Part shown: positions 51,181 through 62,599 of the stretch, one piece after another | Numbering within the stretch: position 1 is the first letter of the stretch | Layout of the letters: every line of letters begins with the position of its first letter | From: Letharia columbiana | Taxonomy: Eukaryota > Ascomycota > Lecanoromycetes > Lecanorales > Parmeliaceae | Length of the DNA: 64,000 bases | NCBI RefSeq assembly: GCF_014066305.1 | Contig: NW_023501037.1 | Coordinates: 434,001-498,000 of the forward strand | Direction: 5' to 3' | The notes under the pieces: generated by a model | Database searches by the model: none | Seen by the model: the letters and a program-made list of their open reading frames with translations, nothing else | What the model was told of the DNA's origin: nothing | Translations under genes and position numbers: made by a program

Positions 51181-52330
51181 TGTTGTAGTTCCTCCTCTTA
51201 CTCCTTAATGTAGTGGGGATGATAGGCTAAGTTGTAGTGGTGTTCTCCGCTTGCTGAGTGATGATTTGATGTGGAATCGTGGAGAGTATATGACGTGGGA
51301 TCTTGGAGAGCTGAGCCGTGTTCTTGGTGCTGGGGGCCTTGTTGCCGCTTGGTTTCTCCGTAGTGTTCTCTATAGTGTTCTCCGCAGTGTTCTTCGATTT
51401 GTCTGTTATAGTTCCTCCTCTTACTTTTTAATGTAGTAGGGATAATAGGCTAAGTTACAGTGGTGTTCTTCGCTTATTGAGTGATAATTTGATGTAGAAC
51501 CGTGGAGAGTATATAACGTGGGATCTTGGAGAGCTGAGCCGTGTTCTTGGTGCTGGGGGCCTTATTGTCGCTTGGTTTCTCCGCAGTGTTCTCCGCATTT
51601 GCCTGTTGTAGTTCCTCCTCTTACTCCTTAATGCAGTGGGGATGATAGGCTAAGTTGCAGTGGTGTTCTCCGCTTACTGAGTGATGATTTGATATAGAAC
51701 CGTGGAGAGTATATGATATGGGATCTTGGAGAGCTGAGCCGTGTTCTTGGTGTTGGGGGCCTTGTTGCCGCTTGGTTTCTCCGCAGTGTTCTCCATATTT
51801 GCCTGTTGTAGTTCCTCCTCTTACTCCTTCTCTTGTAGAGTATCAGACTGAGTAGCTAGCTGAATAGCTGACTGAGTGGATAACTGATATAACGTGGGAT
51901 CTTGGAGAGCTGAGCCGTGTTCTTGACGATGATGGCCTTGTTGCCACTTGGTTTCTCCGTAGTATTCTCCGCATTTGCCTGTTATAGTTCCTCCTCTTAC
52001 TCCTCCTCTTATAGAGTATTAAACTGAGTAGCTAGCTGAGTAGCTGACTGAGTGGATAGCTGACTGAGTGAATAACTAAGTGAATAATTAATATAACGTG
52101 GGATCTTAGAGAGCTGAGCCGTGTTCTTGACGATGGTGGTTTTGTTGCCGCTTGATTTCTCCGTAATATTCTCCGCATTCACCTGCTGTATTGACTTCTC
52201 TTGCACTGGCTGAGTAGATTAGTGTAAGATCGTGGAGAGTAAGCCTATTGTGTCACTGCTGCTGATGACTGTCTCCGCAATGTTCTCCGCAGTGTTCTCC
52301 GCATTCGCCTATTATAGATCCTCCTCTTAT
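51051..52330. repeat. Tandem array with a unit near 200 bp, little RIP
   Basis: The phrase CTGAGCCGTGTTCTTG starts at 51,111, 51,311, 51,534, 51,734, 51,910 and 52,114, giving spacings of 200, 223, 200, 176 and 204. Units carry GTGGAGAG, GCCTTGTTGCCGCTTGGTTT, and one to three copies of the 12-bp TTCTCCGCAGTG. The 223-bp spacing comes from extra 12-bp copies. At 51,835-51,890 and 52,015-52,090 units hold 12-bp repeats of the type TGAGTAGCTGAC. CA and TG are normal. A diverged, partly RIP-mutated single unit lies at about 29,400-29,560. Confidence 0.88.
52009..52206 (-). pseudogene. 65-codon minus-strand frame in the array
   Basis: Open from ATG at 52,206 to 52,009. It starts with Gln/Lys-rich sequence, runs through VNAENITEKSSGNKTTIVKN and ends in a four-residue repeat of the type SATQLATQ, which comes from the 12-bp DNA repeats (four codons). 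The central peptide is the same one seen in the neighbouring units, in the same strand sense. This is the longest open copy of it. Whether it was ever expressed is unknown, and no known domain is visible. Confidence 0.35.
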
Positions 52331-52423
52331 TTAACTGAGTGCGAGGGTACCGAGGGTAAATGTGTTTATATTAATGAAATTAGTAGAATTAATAGAATTA
52401 ATAGAATAGTAAAAGAAGAATAG
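52232..52423 (+). pseudogene. 63-codon plus-strand frame ending RINRIVKEE
   Basis: Open from ATG at 52,232 to TAG at 52,423. Only the last part is supported by comparison: KCVYINEISRINRINRIVKEE and stop. The direct repeat at 52,705-52,830 reads FVYIDGIDRIGRMVEEE and stop at the same place. The second copy has no extra nine-base duplication and looks less mutated (Asn for Asp and Lys for Glu in the first copy are G-to-A changes). The upstream half of this frame lies in the tandem array and is probably not original. Confidence 0.35.
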
Positions 52424-52830
52424 TTATATAAATAGGTGGAAGGATTATTATTCAATCCCGGACGCGTCTGATGTAATTATCATATTTTTAGAAGCTGGCT
52501 TAGAAGGAGTATATAGGGGAGGATATATCCGTTCGGGCTTTTTAAGGGCCTTCTAACGCGTTTATGAGTAGTAGTAGATAGCTGTTAAGCTCGCTTACGG
52601 CCTCGATTGCCAGTAGTAGTAGATTCGCCGAGGGGTGGTCTGGGGGCGTTAGTAGGGGCTCTAAGAGGCGGATAATAGGGGTGTACATGCCTGAAACCGA
52701 AGACGATTTTGTTTATATTGATGGAATTGATAGAATTGGTAGAATGGTGGAAGAAGAATAATTACACAAACAGGTGGAAGGATTATTATTCGATCCCGGA
52801 CGCGTCTGGTGTGTGGCTACCATAACTACC
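52352..52830 (+). repeat. Direct repeats (about 125 bp) flanking a 220-bp GC-richer spacer
   Basis: Copies at about 52,352-52,478 and 52,705-52,826 share GTTTATATT(A/G)ATG(A/G)AATT and, 3', CAGGTGGAAGGATTATTATT then ATCCCGGACGCGTCTG. The spacing is about 350 bp. The spacer at 52,480-52,704 is the most GC-rich stretch of the window, with GGGGTGGTCTGGGGGCGTTA near 52,633 and TAGTAGTAG runs. The repeats could be ends of a small element or a tandem duplication of a gene's 3' end and its flank. Confidence 0.75.
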
Positions 52831-53125
52831 ATATTTGAATATTCATTTCATCCATCAATAGTAGGTTAAACTTCATTATTTTTACGGCGTTAGAAAGCGT
52901 ATATCGAACTCTATAATTTACGAAATTATGAAGAAATAGCATTCGTAGAAAGCTGGTTATTTTAGAGTGTAAAACTTCTATATACAAATTTTTAATAAGG
53001 GAGCTCGGAAGGGCTAGCGAGCTAACTTAGTGAGTTTAGCTAAAAGGCGTAATAACCTTAAATTAATAATTGGCTACATATACAAATTCAAGGTTTTCTA
53101 GTTTAGCCCTATCTTATTCTATTAT
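52831..53125. other. Non-coding, low-RIP flank
   Basis: Normal CA and TG frequencies, no open frame of note. It includes GCTAGCGAGCTAACTTAGTG near 53,014 and ends where strong CA/TG depletion returns, at about 53,125. Confidence 0.5.
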
Positions 53126-53920
53126 ATATACTAATATTAATATTATAAAGTATAATAACTATAATCTCTATAAAGAGTATTTTTATTTTATTTAGAACTT
53201 TAAGTATAACTTCGAGAAGATAAAGAAAGTCGTTATGAAGAAGAGAGATTTCTTAAAGAAGCCTAAAAATACTACGTTAGAGATTAAGAAATAAATAATA
53301 TTCTTATTAAATATTAATATAAAACGATTTAAAAAGAATAAAGCTACTTATAAAACTAGGTCTATAATAAAGAATACTAAAATTAAAGCTAAATTCTTAA
53401 AAAAAATTATTAAAAAGTCGAACTCTAAGAAGTTAAAATTTAAAAATCTAAGTAATAAAATAATAATTAAGAAGAAATCGACTTATTAGTTATATATTTT
53501 CGAGAATTTAAATTCGAAGTTAAAAGTTAAAAATATAGATATTTATAATAATTATATATATATATAAAGAAGATTAATTTACTAAAAAATACTTTTTTAA
53601 AAATATAAGAAAAGCTAATAGCGCTTTTAATCGCGATAAAAAGAATTTATAAAATAATTACTCTACTTTTAATATAGTATAAAAATATAATAAAACTTAT
53701 TAGAGACGTTACGAAACTTTTATTTTTTCTAAACTAAGATTATAAATAAATTAAAAATAAGAAAATTAATATTAAGAGTATTAAGAAATATTAGAATATT
53801 AATAAGCTATTATTAGATAAAATTCTTAATATCTTAAATACTATATAAAAAGTCTTCGCTAAGAAATATCTAGATCTAATTACCTTCGTATTTATTCACG
53901 ATAAAAATCAGAATTCTTTT
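53126..53920 (+). pseudogene. Lys-rich coding relic upstream of the LTR-like block
   Basis: The plus strand near 53,215-53,500 reads as a basic segment, including KRDFLKKPKNTTLEIKK and later KKSNSKKLKFKN, with TAA and TAG stops only. It may be the C-terminal end of a retrotransposon polyprotein (Gypsy-C or another copy) or part of a DNA transposase. No defining motif is visible. RIP depletion of CA and TG is strong. Confidence 0.35.
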
Positions 53921-54710
53921 ATAGAGTTCGAAGAGTAAAAGAAAAGTTCTATTTCTAATACTACGACTGAGGAGTAATATATATCTCGATATACTTTCCT
54001 TTCTCCGCCTCGGATCCGCCTACACGCCTTTTTTCTATATCTTTATTAGGCCTTATCAAGATACTTTCACGTCTATTAAGAAAAGTATATACCTTTTTTT
54101 TTCTTCCGCGAAGTTCGAAGAGTAAAAGAAAGAATTTTCTATTTTTAATTCTATAACTAAAGAAAGCGCTTAACTAAAAGAAACGCTTTATACTCTTTTA
54201 GCTTAGCTTAGATCATATACCTTTACGTCTAGATCTTTACAAGATAAGAAACGCGAACGTTCGAGATACCTTTACGTCGAATACTTTTATACTTTTCCTT
54301 TTACCACTTTTTAATATCTATCTTAAATTCGATATAATATTTTTATAAGAAGTAGAACCTATATATCTTCTTTTCTATATCTTTACGTTAGAAACTTTAT
54401 AAGATATCTTAATTCTATCTAGAAATCATCTTCTTTTATATCTTACTTATCTTTATATCTAGATCTTCACGATATAAGAAAAAGCTCGAGAACGATATAG
54501 CTTTTTACGAGAGAGAGTAACTATTATATTTTCGATATAGCGTAAGAACTTAATATATCGCTTATTACTTTCTTTTCTTTCTTCGAGAAACCTTACTAGC
54601 GTAACTTAGCATATCGCTTTCTTTTCTTTTTTCGAGAACGTTTATAGCTTTAGTTTATTAATTAATTAATCACAATTAGAACTAAGAATTACCTTTTTCT
54701 TCTTTATCAC
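53921..54710 (+). repeat. LTR-like block preceding Gypsy-D gag
   Basis: The last 172 bp (54,535-54,706) repeat 1,217-1,385. The first part holds an internal duplication of GTTCGAAGAGTAAAAGAAA at about 53,928 and 54,114. CG content is higher than around it (for example TCTCCGCCTCGGATCCGCCT at 54,003). Gag-like sequence starts about 60 bp after the block, so it is placed as a 5' LTR of Gypsy-D; it could instead be the 3' LTR of Gypsy-C with Gypsy-D abutting. Borders are uncertain. Confidence 0.45.
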
Positions 54711-54759
54711 GATTTTAATAATCTTACGATCTTACTTACTTGTGTTATAATTCAATTAA

Positions 54760-56760
54760 GCTTAGCGTATTAAGATCTTTTAATCTTTCTATCTTACTAT
54801 AAAGCCTATATTTATAATAATTCTATATAGATAATATTCTCTTTATATTATAATATAGAGTTATTATATATACTATTAAGTCTCTAATATAATATTATCT
54901 ATCTTTCTTTTAAAGCGATAGCGATTTATTTACTAGTTATACTAAACGTATAATTAAAAAGAGAGTATATTATTAAGAAGTTAATAGCTATAGCTAAAGG
55001 AGCTTATTACTTAAAAGATTATTTAAAAGAAAGTCTTTTATTTATATAAAGGCTAATCTAACTAGATTAAATAAGAATCTAAAGAAAATAAATATCTTTA
55101 ATATATTAAAAGAAATAAATCTTAGATTAAATCTTCTTTATATATCTACTAGCTTAATATTAACTATATATCTCTTAATCTTAAATCTAGATAATATTTA
55201 AAGTTAAATTATTATAAGTAAGTTATAGATATATTATCGTTTAGAAGAACTCGAGAACTTCGATAAAAAGATTTTAAATATTAATAAAGCTAGATCGTTC
55301 GTATAACGTAAGAGAAAGCGTTTTATTATTAGAAGATATACTATTAAATCTAATTTAAATTATATCGAAGTATAATTTATAAATATTATCGAAGAAGAGT
55401 TAATTATAATCTTTATCTTTATCTTTAATTTATAGAACTTTATAAAAAGCGCTATTAAAACTTCTAATATTTAATATAATAGATTAAAGATATTAATAAA
55501 AAGCTTTTAAACTATTAATCGTAATATTAAGATTCTTTAATAATAAAATAAAAAACTTAACTATAATATCGCTTAAGCTAAGATAAAGATATTAATAATT
55601 AATACTTAGCTAAGTAATAATAATAGTTAATTATTCTATAAGCGAGAAACTAATAATAGACTTCGAGGTTTATATAATAAATATCGTATTAATATTATAA
55701 AACTTATTAAAGAAAATAAGAAATTTAAGTAAGACTTAAGATGTAAAGAGTAATAGCTAAAGAAGTAATAATCTTATATATTAGCTAATTTAAAAAACTC
55801 TAATAAGAAAAATATAGAGATTATATTTTATTAGTCGAGTATTTCTATTAATAGTATTTATCGAAATTTATATTATATCTCTATTACGAATCGCGTAGAG
55901 AGTATAGAATTAAATAAATAATATTTCGATATCTCGAATTTTTATAATATTAATAATCGAAATAAGTAGAATAGCTAGCGTTAATATCTTAAAGCGAAGT
56001 TTAAATAAAGCGTTATAATCTTTTCTACTAAACTTAAGAAAATTAATTATATACGAGATTATTATAAATTTACTATATATAATATTATTAAAATAAGAAT
56101 AAATAAAGATATCTTAGATCTATATTAAATCGTTTAAAAAATAATTAATAAATTAGATAATATATTCGAAATATATAATAAGATTATTAAATCGAATATT
56201 AAGATATTTAATTCTAAATTTAATATAAGAGTAATAGATAAGAAGGAATTATTCGAGGATTTCTACGTACGATTCTCTATAGCTATCGCTCTCTTAAGAT
56301 TTACTAATATTTATAAGATATTTAATCTAAAATAATTAATCTCTATATATCTAAGATATCGAATTTTAAAATAGTTATTTAATACTTTTCGAGAATTAGT
56401 TATTTTCTTATAAGTACTAGATATAGACTTATAGACTATTAATAATATATTAGATTTAAAGAGTAAGAAAGAAATTAATAAAACTAATAATAATCGTAAA
56501 AACTCTACTCTCTCGAATAATTAGCGTAATACTTTATTTACTAGAAGAAATAATAATATTATTATTAAAAATTCTTATATATAAGAATATAAGTATCTTA
56601 AATTATTAATAAATAGAATTTAAAAAGAAGATAGATATTTTAAGTATTTAAAAACTAAATATCATTTTAGCGATAATAATACTCTATATAAAAATATAGA
56701 TTTATTAATAAAAGAATAAATTAATATAGTTCTAAAAGTCGTCGATATAGAGGAGAATAT
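54760..56760 (+). pseudogene. Gypsy-D Gag with zinc knuckle
   Basis: Plus-strand frame of about 650 codons broken by TAA and TAG. Near its end, at 56,636-56,680, it reads YFKYLKTKYHFSDN, which fits a knuckle CFKCLKxKH once Cys-to-Tyr and His-to-Tyr changes (TGT to TAT, CAT to TAT) are reversed; the last ligand is not visible. The preceding region has the charged helical character of capsid and linker. It is followed by a gypsy protease on the same strand. It is more CG-rich than the TIR block, so possibly less affected by RIP. Confidence 0.6.
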
Positions 56761-57562
56761 CCTCGTTAAATTATTATAAGAATCGAAAAACTAAACGTCT
56801 TTAATTAAGTCGCCGTTAGGGATTTAAAAGCCTTATATATAAGAATTAAAGAGTTAGAAATAGAAAGAATACTCGCTTTCATCTCTCTATTCGCGTATAC
56901 TATTACTATTAAAGTCTCTTTATAAAATAAACGCTAATTAAACTTTTATAGAAAAATTATTATATTAATAAAATAGATTAAGATTAATTATCTCTTAAAT
57001 ATCGAAGCTTTAATATTAAGCTTCGTAAATATATCTTTTATTAAAGTAAATAAGCTATTTAAGATAGTATTAATATAATTTTATAGATTATAATTAATCG
57101 ATAATAAATCTATCTTCGTATTTAATATTATATATATAATCTTAATAAAACTCGTCTTAGAAGATTATATAGAAGAACTTTAATACTTAATTATCTTATT
57201 AAAACGATTTAATATTATTCTAGATATATTATAACTAGAATAATATAACTCTTATATATTCTTTAGATTTAGAATTATTATACTTAATTCGAATTATTAT
57301 ATATTTAACTATTTATTATATAGTAAACTTATTACTATTTAGAGTAATAATAAGTTTTTAAAAAAGAATTTAAATTATATAGTAAAGACTATATTTAAAG
57401 AAAAGAATATAGTAAAGATCTTCGTCTATATCTTTATTAAGATAACTAAGAAATTAGAGAATTAAGTTATTACTATATAGCTCTAAGACTTCGAATAATT
57501 TTTTAATTTTATTAATAAGAAAGTAAAGTTTATTATTAATATCGTCGCTATTATAGCGAAAG
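56761..57562 (+). pseudogene. Gypsy-D protease region, cut by Gypsy-A2
   Basis: At 57,208-57,260 the plus strand reads FNIILDIL, stop, LE, stop, YNSYI, matching the pattern FDVILGxPWLExxNPxI at the end of Ty3/gypsy aspartic proteases. The catalytic Asp region should lie near 57,050-57,120 but is not clear. The frame ends at 57,562 where the LTR of Gypsy-A2 begins; the rest of Gypsy-D would lie beyond the window. Confidence 0.65.
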
Positions 57563-57838
57563 TATTAGGCCTAATACGTTATAGGCCTTAACGCTACTTA
57601 TACTAAGATCTCGATATTATATATTCTATATTAGAGTTTCTTTTAGAGTCTAGTTTTAATAATATATCTTATATATTTAAAGGCTTAACGAATATAGGTT
57701 TACTTTATATATTTTAAAGTTTTAATATTTCTTAAAGATTAATTCTACTATTAAATATACTATTAAATCTTATAATAATATTACATCTTTTATAGTCTAT
57801 ATTTACTAAATAATTATTAATAAACTACGCTCTTATAA
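57563..57838 (+). repeat. Gypsy-A2 5' LTR (276 bp)
   Basis: Starts TATTAGGCCTAATACGTTAT and ends CGCTCTTATA. It contains TTAGAGTTTCTTTTAGAGTC and matches both LTRs of Gypsy-A1 in reverse complement. It is followed by ATTCTAATCTCTTTATC, the probable primer-binding region. Confidence 0.9.
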
Positions 57839-57849
57839 TTCTAATCTCT

Positions 57850-59030
57850 TTATCTTTTAAAGAAAAAAGCTTATTATTATTATAATATCGAATTTATCTC
57901 TAAATTATATAATAAAAAACGAAGATAATATTAAGAGTCGCTATAGCGTCGATAATAAGTTCGAGAATTTCTTATTAGTAAAAGATCTTATTATGAAAGA
58001 ATATCTTATAATCGCTAAAGTCGAAAATCGTCGCCTAAAATAAGAATATAAATTAACTATATTAAAGATTTATAATCGTAAGCTTTATAACGCTAGCTTA
58101 TCGTCTATAATTAGCGAAGATCTATTTATATTAATTACTATCGCGTCTTTAACGAATATACTAATTAAGATAAAAATACTTCGCTTTAAAAGAATATATT
58201 TTTATAAGAATATTAGTAAGAGAGAGTATCTACGCTAATTCCGCGAAGTTAAAATTAAATTTCTTATAAATTCTAAATATTTTACTATTAACTAATTAAG
58301 AATTATCTATTATATATAATTTTTAAAAAATAACTCTAATATTTAATAATATAAATACTATTAAACTTATAGTCTAAAGAATATAACTTTTAAATTCTTT
58401 AAATAATTTCTACTTAATTTAATAGCGAATTTAATAAATCGTTATCTTCTTATATACGAAAAGTAGAAGAAGATTAAATAACGCTTTAATTAGAAGATAT
58501 CTATTTTTAAAATCTATTTAAAGAAGCTAGAGACTTATATAATTCTATTTTCTAAAAAATATTAAATTAATTTCTTCTTAATTAAGCTTAGATTAGAGCT
58601 TAAAAATAAGATTCTAAATACTAATAGTATATCGAAATAATAAAAAGAAATTCTTACTTAAATTATTATATAGAAAAAGATTTTAAAACGCGTACGCTTC
58701 GACGGCGATTTTTATTTGAAGTTTTCGAAGGAATTCGCTAAGGATAAGTCTTTAAAGAATTAAATTTCGAAGTCTAAATTAGCTTTAAACGATAACGCTT
58801 ATATAGCGCGTACTTAAGATAATAATATAAAGCGTAAAGTTAAATCCTTTAATTCTAATTATAAAAAGAATAATTATTTTTATTATAATAAATAGAGTTA
58901 TTAAATATCTAAGTATTTAGATCTTAATAAATTATCTATAATCTATATCGATATAATATTAATAAAAAAAGATTTAATCTTATAATCGCCTTAAAAGCGA
59001 GATAAGAATAACGATTAATAGAGATAATTT
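57850..59030 (+). pseudogene. Gypsy-A2 Gag with CCHC knuckle
   Basis: The plus-strand frame ends in a recognisable knuckle at 58,874-58,918. The reading NYFYYNK, stop, SY, stop, ISKY fits C-x2-C-x4-H-x4-C with every Cys changed to Tyr and His to Tyr, the exact outcome of G-to-A on TGT/TGC and C-to-T on CAC/CAT. Upstream, 57,950-58,700 is the capsid and linker region, including a CG-rich patch (AACGCGTACGCTTCGACGG near 58,686). The knuckle would bind genomic RNA in the particle. Confidence 0.72.
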
Positions 59031-59039
59031 CTTCTATTC

Positions 59040-62000
59040 TTATAAAGAGGTGAATAAAGCTTTAGAGTAAATAGAGGTAACTCGTTACTCTACTCGATAC
59101 TAAAGTATATATTAATTTAATTTTATAAAAGTTTATAGTTTAATAGAATTTAAAATTTTATAACGCTATTTTATTATAATTAAAAGTGTTAAGCGATTAA
59201 AGTATATATTATTATAGCGCGTATTAGCTAGACTATTAATTAGTAAATAGTTAAAATTAAAGTAAAAAGTATAATATACTCTTTTATACTATTAATTAAA
59301 AAGGCCTTAATATTATATTAAGTATACCCGAGCTAAGTTAATTATAAGTATTACTAAATTTAGTAGTAAAGTAATAACAATTTAAGATTAACGCTAATAA
59401 ATTATAAATTAAAAAATCGATTAAATTTATTTAAATTATCGAATAAAAGCTAAATATATTTATAATTATATACGTTATAATAGCGCGTAGCGAATTAAAA
59501 AACGGGCGTAGTTTAGAGCTTTCTTAGAAGTTATTAGAGTTTAATAATATTTTTTTTAATAAAAAAATAGAAATCTTATTTACGCTTAAATAGAGGGATT
59601 ATATTATTAAGATTAAAAGCGATAAAAAACCGCTATATAGTCTTTTATATAATCTATTTTAAATAAAATTAACGAAGCTATAGCGTTATTTAAAGAATTC
59701 TCTTTAGAAAGATTAAATCTATTATTTAACTTTCTTAATTAAAATATTAATTCTTTTTATTTCTAAAAAGAATAGAGAGCTTTATTTTTATATTAATTAT
59801 CGAAGCCTAAACGCGATAATTATTAAAAATCGATATTTACTATCTCTAATTATTAAGACTTTAAATCGCTTATATAACGTTAAAGTCTTTATAAAGCTAG
59901 ATCTTAAGAATATCTATTATTAAATTCGAATTAAAGAAAGTAATAAGTAGAAAATAGCGTTTCGTAGTTACTATAGCTACTTCGAATATTTAATTATATC
60001 TTTTAAACTCGCTAATATATTAATAACTTTTTAAGCGTATATTAATAGAGTCTTTATAAGTTTAATAAATATAATATATATAATATATTTAAATAATATT
60101 CTAATTTATAGTATTAATCTAGTAAAGTATTAGCGATATATTAAGTAAGTACTTAAGCGTTTACGCTAGTTTTAACTATATATTAATTTAAAAAAGTATT
60201 AATTCTATATTAAATAAGTTAAGTTTCTAGAATTTATTATATTTATCGAAGATATTACGATAGATTAAAAATATATCGCTATTATTAAGAAGTAGCTAAA
60301 ATTAAAAAATTATCGAAATATATAAGTCTTTTTAGACTTTATTAATTTTTATTAGCGATTTATTTATAATTATTTTAATATAATAATATTACTTATTAAT
60401 TTACTTAAAGAGAATAAGAATAATAAGAAATTTAGATTATTAGAGTAAATAAATAACGCGGAGCTAGCGTTTTAGTAGCTTCGAAATATTTTTATAATTA
60501 CATTATTTCTACGTTATTACGATTTAAATTTAAAATTATATCTTAAGATTAACGCTTTTAACTTCGATATAGAAGTTATACTTTTATAATTAAATAAGAA
60601 TAATTATTAACGATTAATAATATTTTAATCTAAGAAAATAATTTCTATAAAGTAAAACTATAAGATTTATAATTAAGAGCTACTTATTATTATAATATTT
60701 ATAAAGTAATAGCGTTATTATCTAGAAGATAATACGTTTTATATTAAGATTTTAATAAATTATAATAATTTTAAAGACTTTATAAAGTAGAAGAAATTAA
60801 ACTTTAGATAAATCTATTAAACGCTAAAGTTAATTATTTATAACTTTAAGATTTTTTATTAAATAAATAAATTAAACTCTATTAACTCGCTATTATAACG
60901 TCTTAATTATAAAAGAATTTCGCTATTAAATATTAAACTTTTATCGATATTATAAAATAAGCTTATATTTTAAATTAATAGCGAGTAGTTATAAAGAAGT
61001 AAAAAGTTTATAGCGGCTATAGCGTCTATATTTCGTATTATCGACGTTTAAATAATTATTTTTAAAAGAGAGCTTAAGATCGTATAAGAGATTACTTATA
61101 ACGTATTTTAAAGACTAATAAAAATATTAATTTAAGATTTATAAGTCTATAATAATTAGATAAATTCTTTTTAAATTAATATTAATAAGCTAGTAATTAA
61201 GCGTCGCGTATATAATTAAATATAAATCTTAGATTTCAAGAAACTATTAAGATTTAATAGTTGCCTTTATATCTCTAGAGATAAAGTCTTAAGAAAAGAG
61301 CTTATTAGTAAATATTATAATAATTTATTATTAGAATACTTTAACACTACGAAAATATATAAATTACTTACTTATAAATATTATTAAAATAAAAATCTAA
61401 AGTAAGTTATTAATTATATTAAGATATATAACGTTTACTAGCGAATTAAAGCTTCGCGATATCGTCTATATAGCGAATTAAGCTCGCTTCTTATCGCTAT
61501 TAAGCTATAAAAGAAAATTTTTATAAATTTTATTATTAACTTATTAGCGAGTAAGTATAAGAGTATTATCTATAATACTATTCTAATTATAATAAATCGA
61601 TTTATAAAAATAATAAGATATATTTCTATATTTATTATAATCGATATTATTTAACTAGCGAAAGTATTTTATTTTAAAATAGTATATCGCTATAATATAT
61701 TAAATGATATTATTAATAATAGAGACTCTATATTTATTAATAGCTTCTAATTTATTATTTACTTTTATTTTAAAATTAAGCGATATCTAAATATTATCTT
61801 TTATTTATAAATCGATAAGTAGATTAAGCGATAAAATTAGATATTAGAATACTTTTTATATATATTCGCTAATAATAAATAAAACGTTTAGATAAAATAA
61901 CTATTAATAATAGAATTCGCTTATATAAATAATTAATATTTCTTTATCGAAATAATATTATTCTTTCTAATATATAAATATTATTTTAAAATTCGTTAGA

Positions 62001-62595
62001 AGATTAAGAATAACTTTATCGAGGGAGAGATATCTACTATAAATAATAGAATAAAGAAGTTATAAGTATTAAGAGATAAGATAGTAAAGCGCTTTTATAG
62101 CGCTATTACGACTTAGTTTAAATATTATAATAAAATATATTAGCTTTAAAGCTATAAGATAAATAATTTAATAATATTAGCGATTAAAAACTTAAAGTAA
62201 AAACGCTTAAATAAGAAGTTATCTTATAAATTTATAAGATTATTATAGATTATAGATAAGATAGAGATATAGATATATCGCTTACTTCTATTCTCGACGT
62301 ATAGAATTTATAATATCTTTTATATATCGTTATTTAAGTCTTATTATTTTCGCGATTATAATAATATAGCGAAAGTCTTTATATAAGCTCTTAATCTTAT
62401 TAATAACGATAAGCTTTAAAAGATTAAAGAAATTATTAATAAGATTAAGTATAAGAAAGACGTTTAATATAAAGTTAAATAGATTAATTAAGATAAAGAG
62501 TATAATTAATAATTATTAGATAATAAATTAATTAATATTAGCGAGTTAATTTAAGCTTATAAGTAAACGAGTAATAAATAAAAGTATTAAATAAT
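59040..62595 (+). pseudogene. Gypsy-A2 pol: protease, RT, RNase H, integrase, chromodomain
   Basis: Best preserved frame in the window. RT starts near 59,620; at 59,890 it reads KLDLKNIYY (KLDLRxAYx), then FEYLIISFKLANILITF (FEYLVMPFGLxNAPATF), and the active site at 60,086-60,097 reads YLNN for YLDD. RNase H near 60,545 reads KINAFNFDIEVIL (from EIDASNFGIGAVL). The integrase zinc region lies near 61,290-61,420. The core includes INFIINLLASKY, NRFIKIIRYIS at 61,592, NNRDSIFINSF at 61,713 and EFAYINN near 61,915. The GPY/F region at 62,210-62,330 ends in TYRIYNIFYISL (from TYRIHNVFHVSL). A chromodomain follows at 62,410-62,560 with KKDVQYKVK-type sequence. Stops are TAA or TAG only. Confidence 0.88.
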
Positions 62596-62599
62596 AAAT

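Noticed and set aside
51251..51436. 61-codon plus-strand open frame (starting MLSDDLMWNRG)
   Set aside because: It lies on the reverse strand of the array units whose minus-strand peptide is conserved; its Leu/Val/Arg-rich end is just the complement of the 12-bp repeat. No conservation in this frame.
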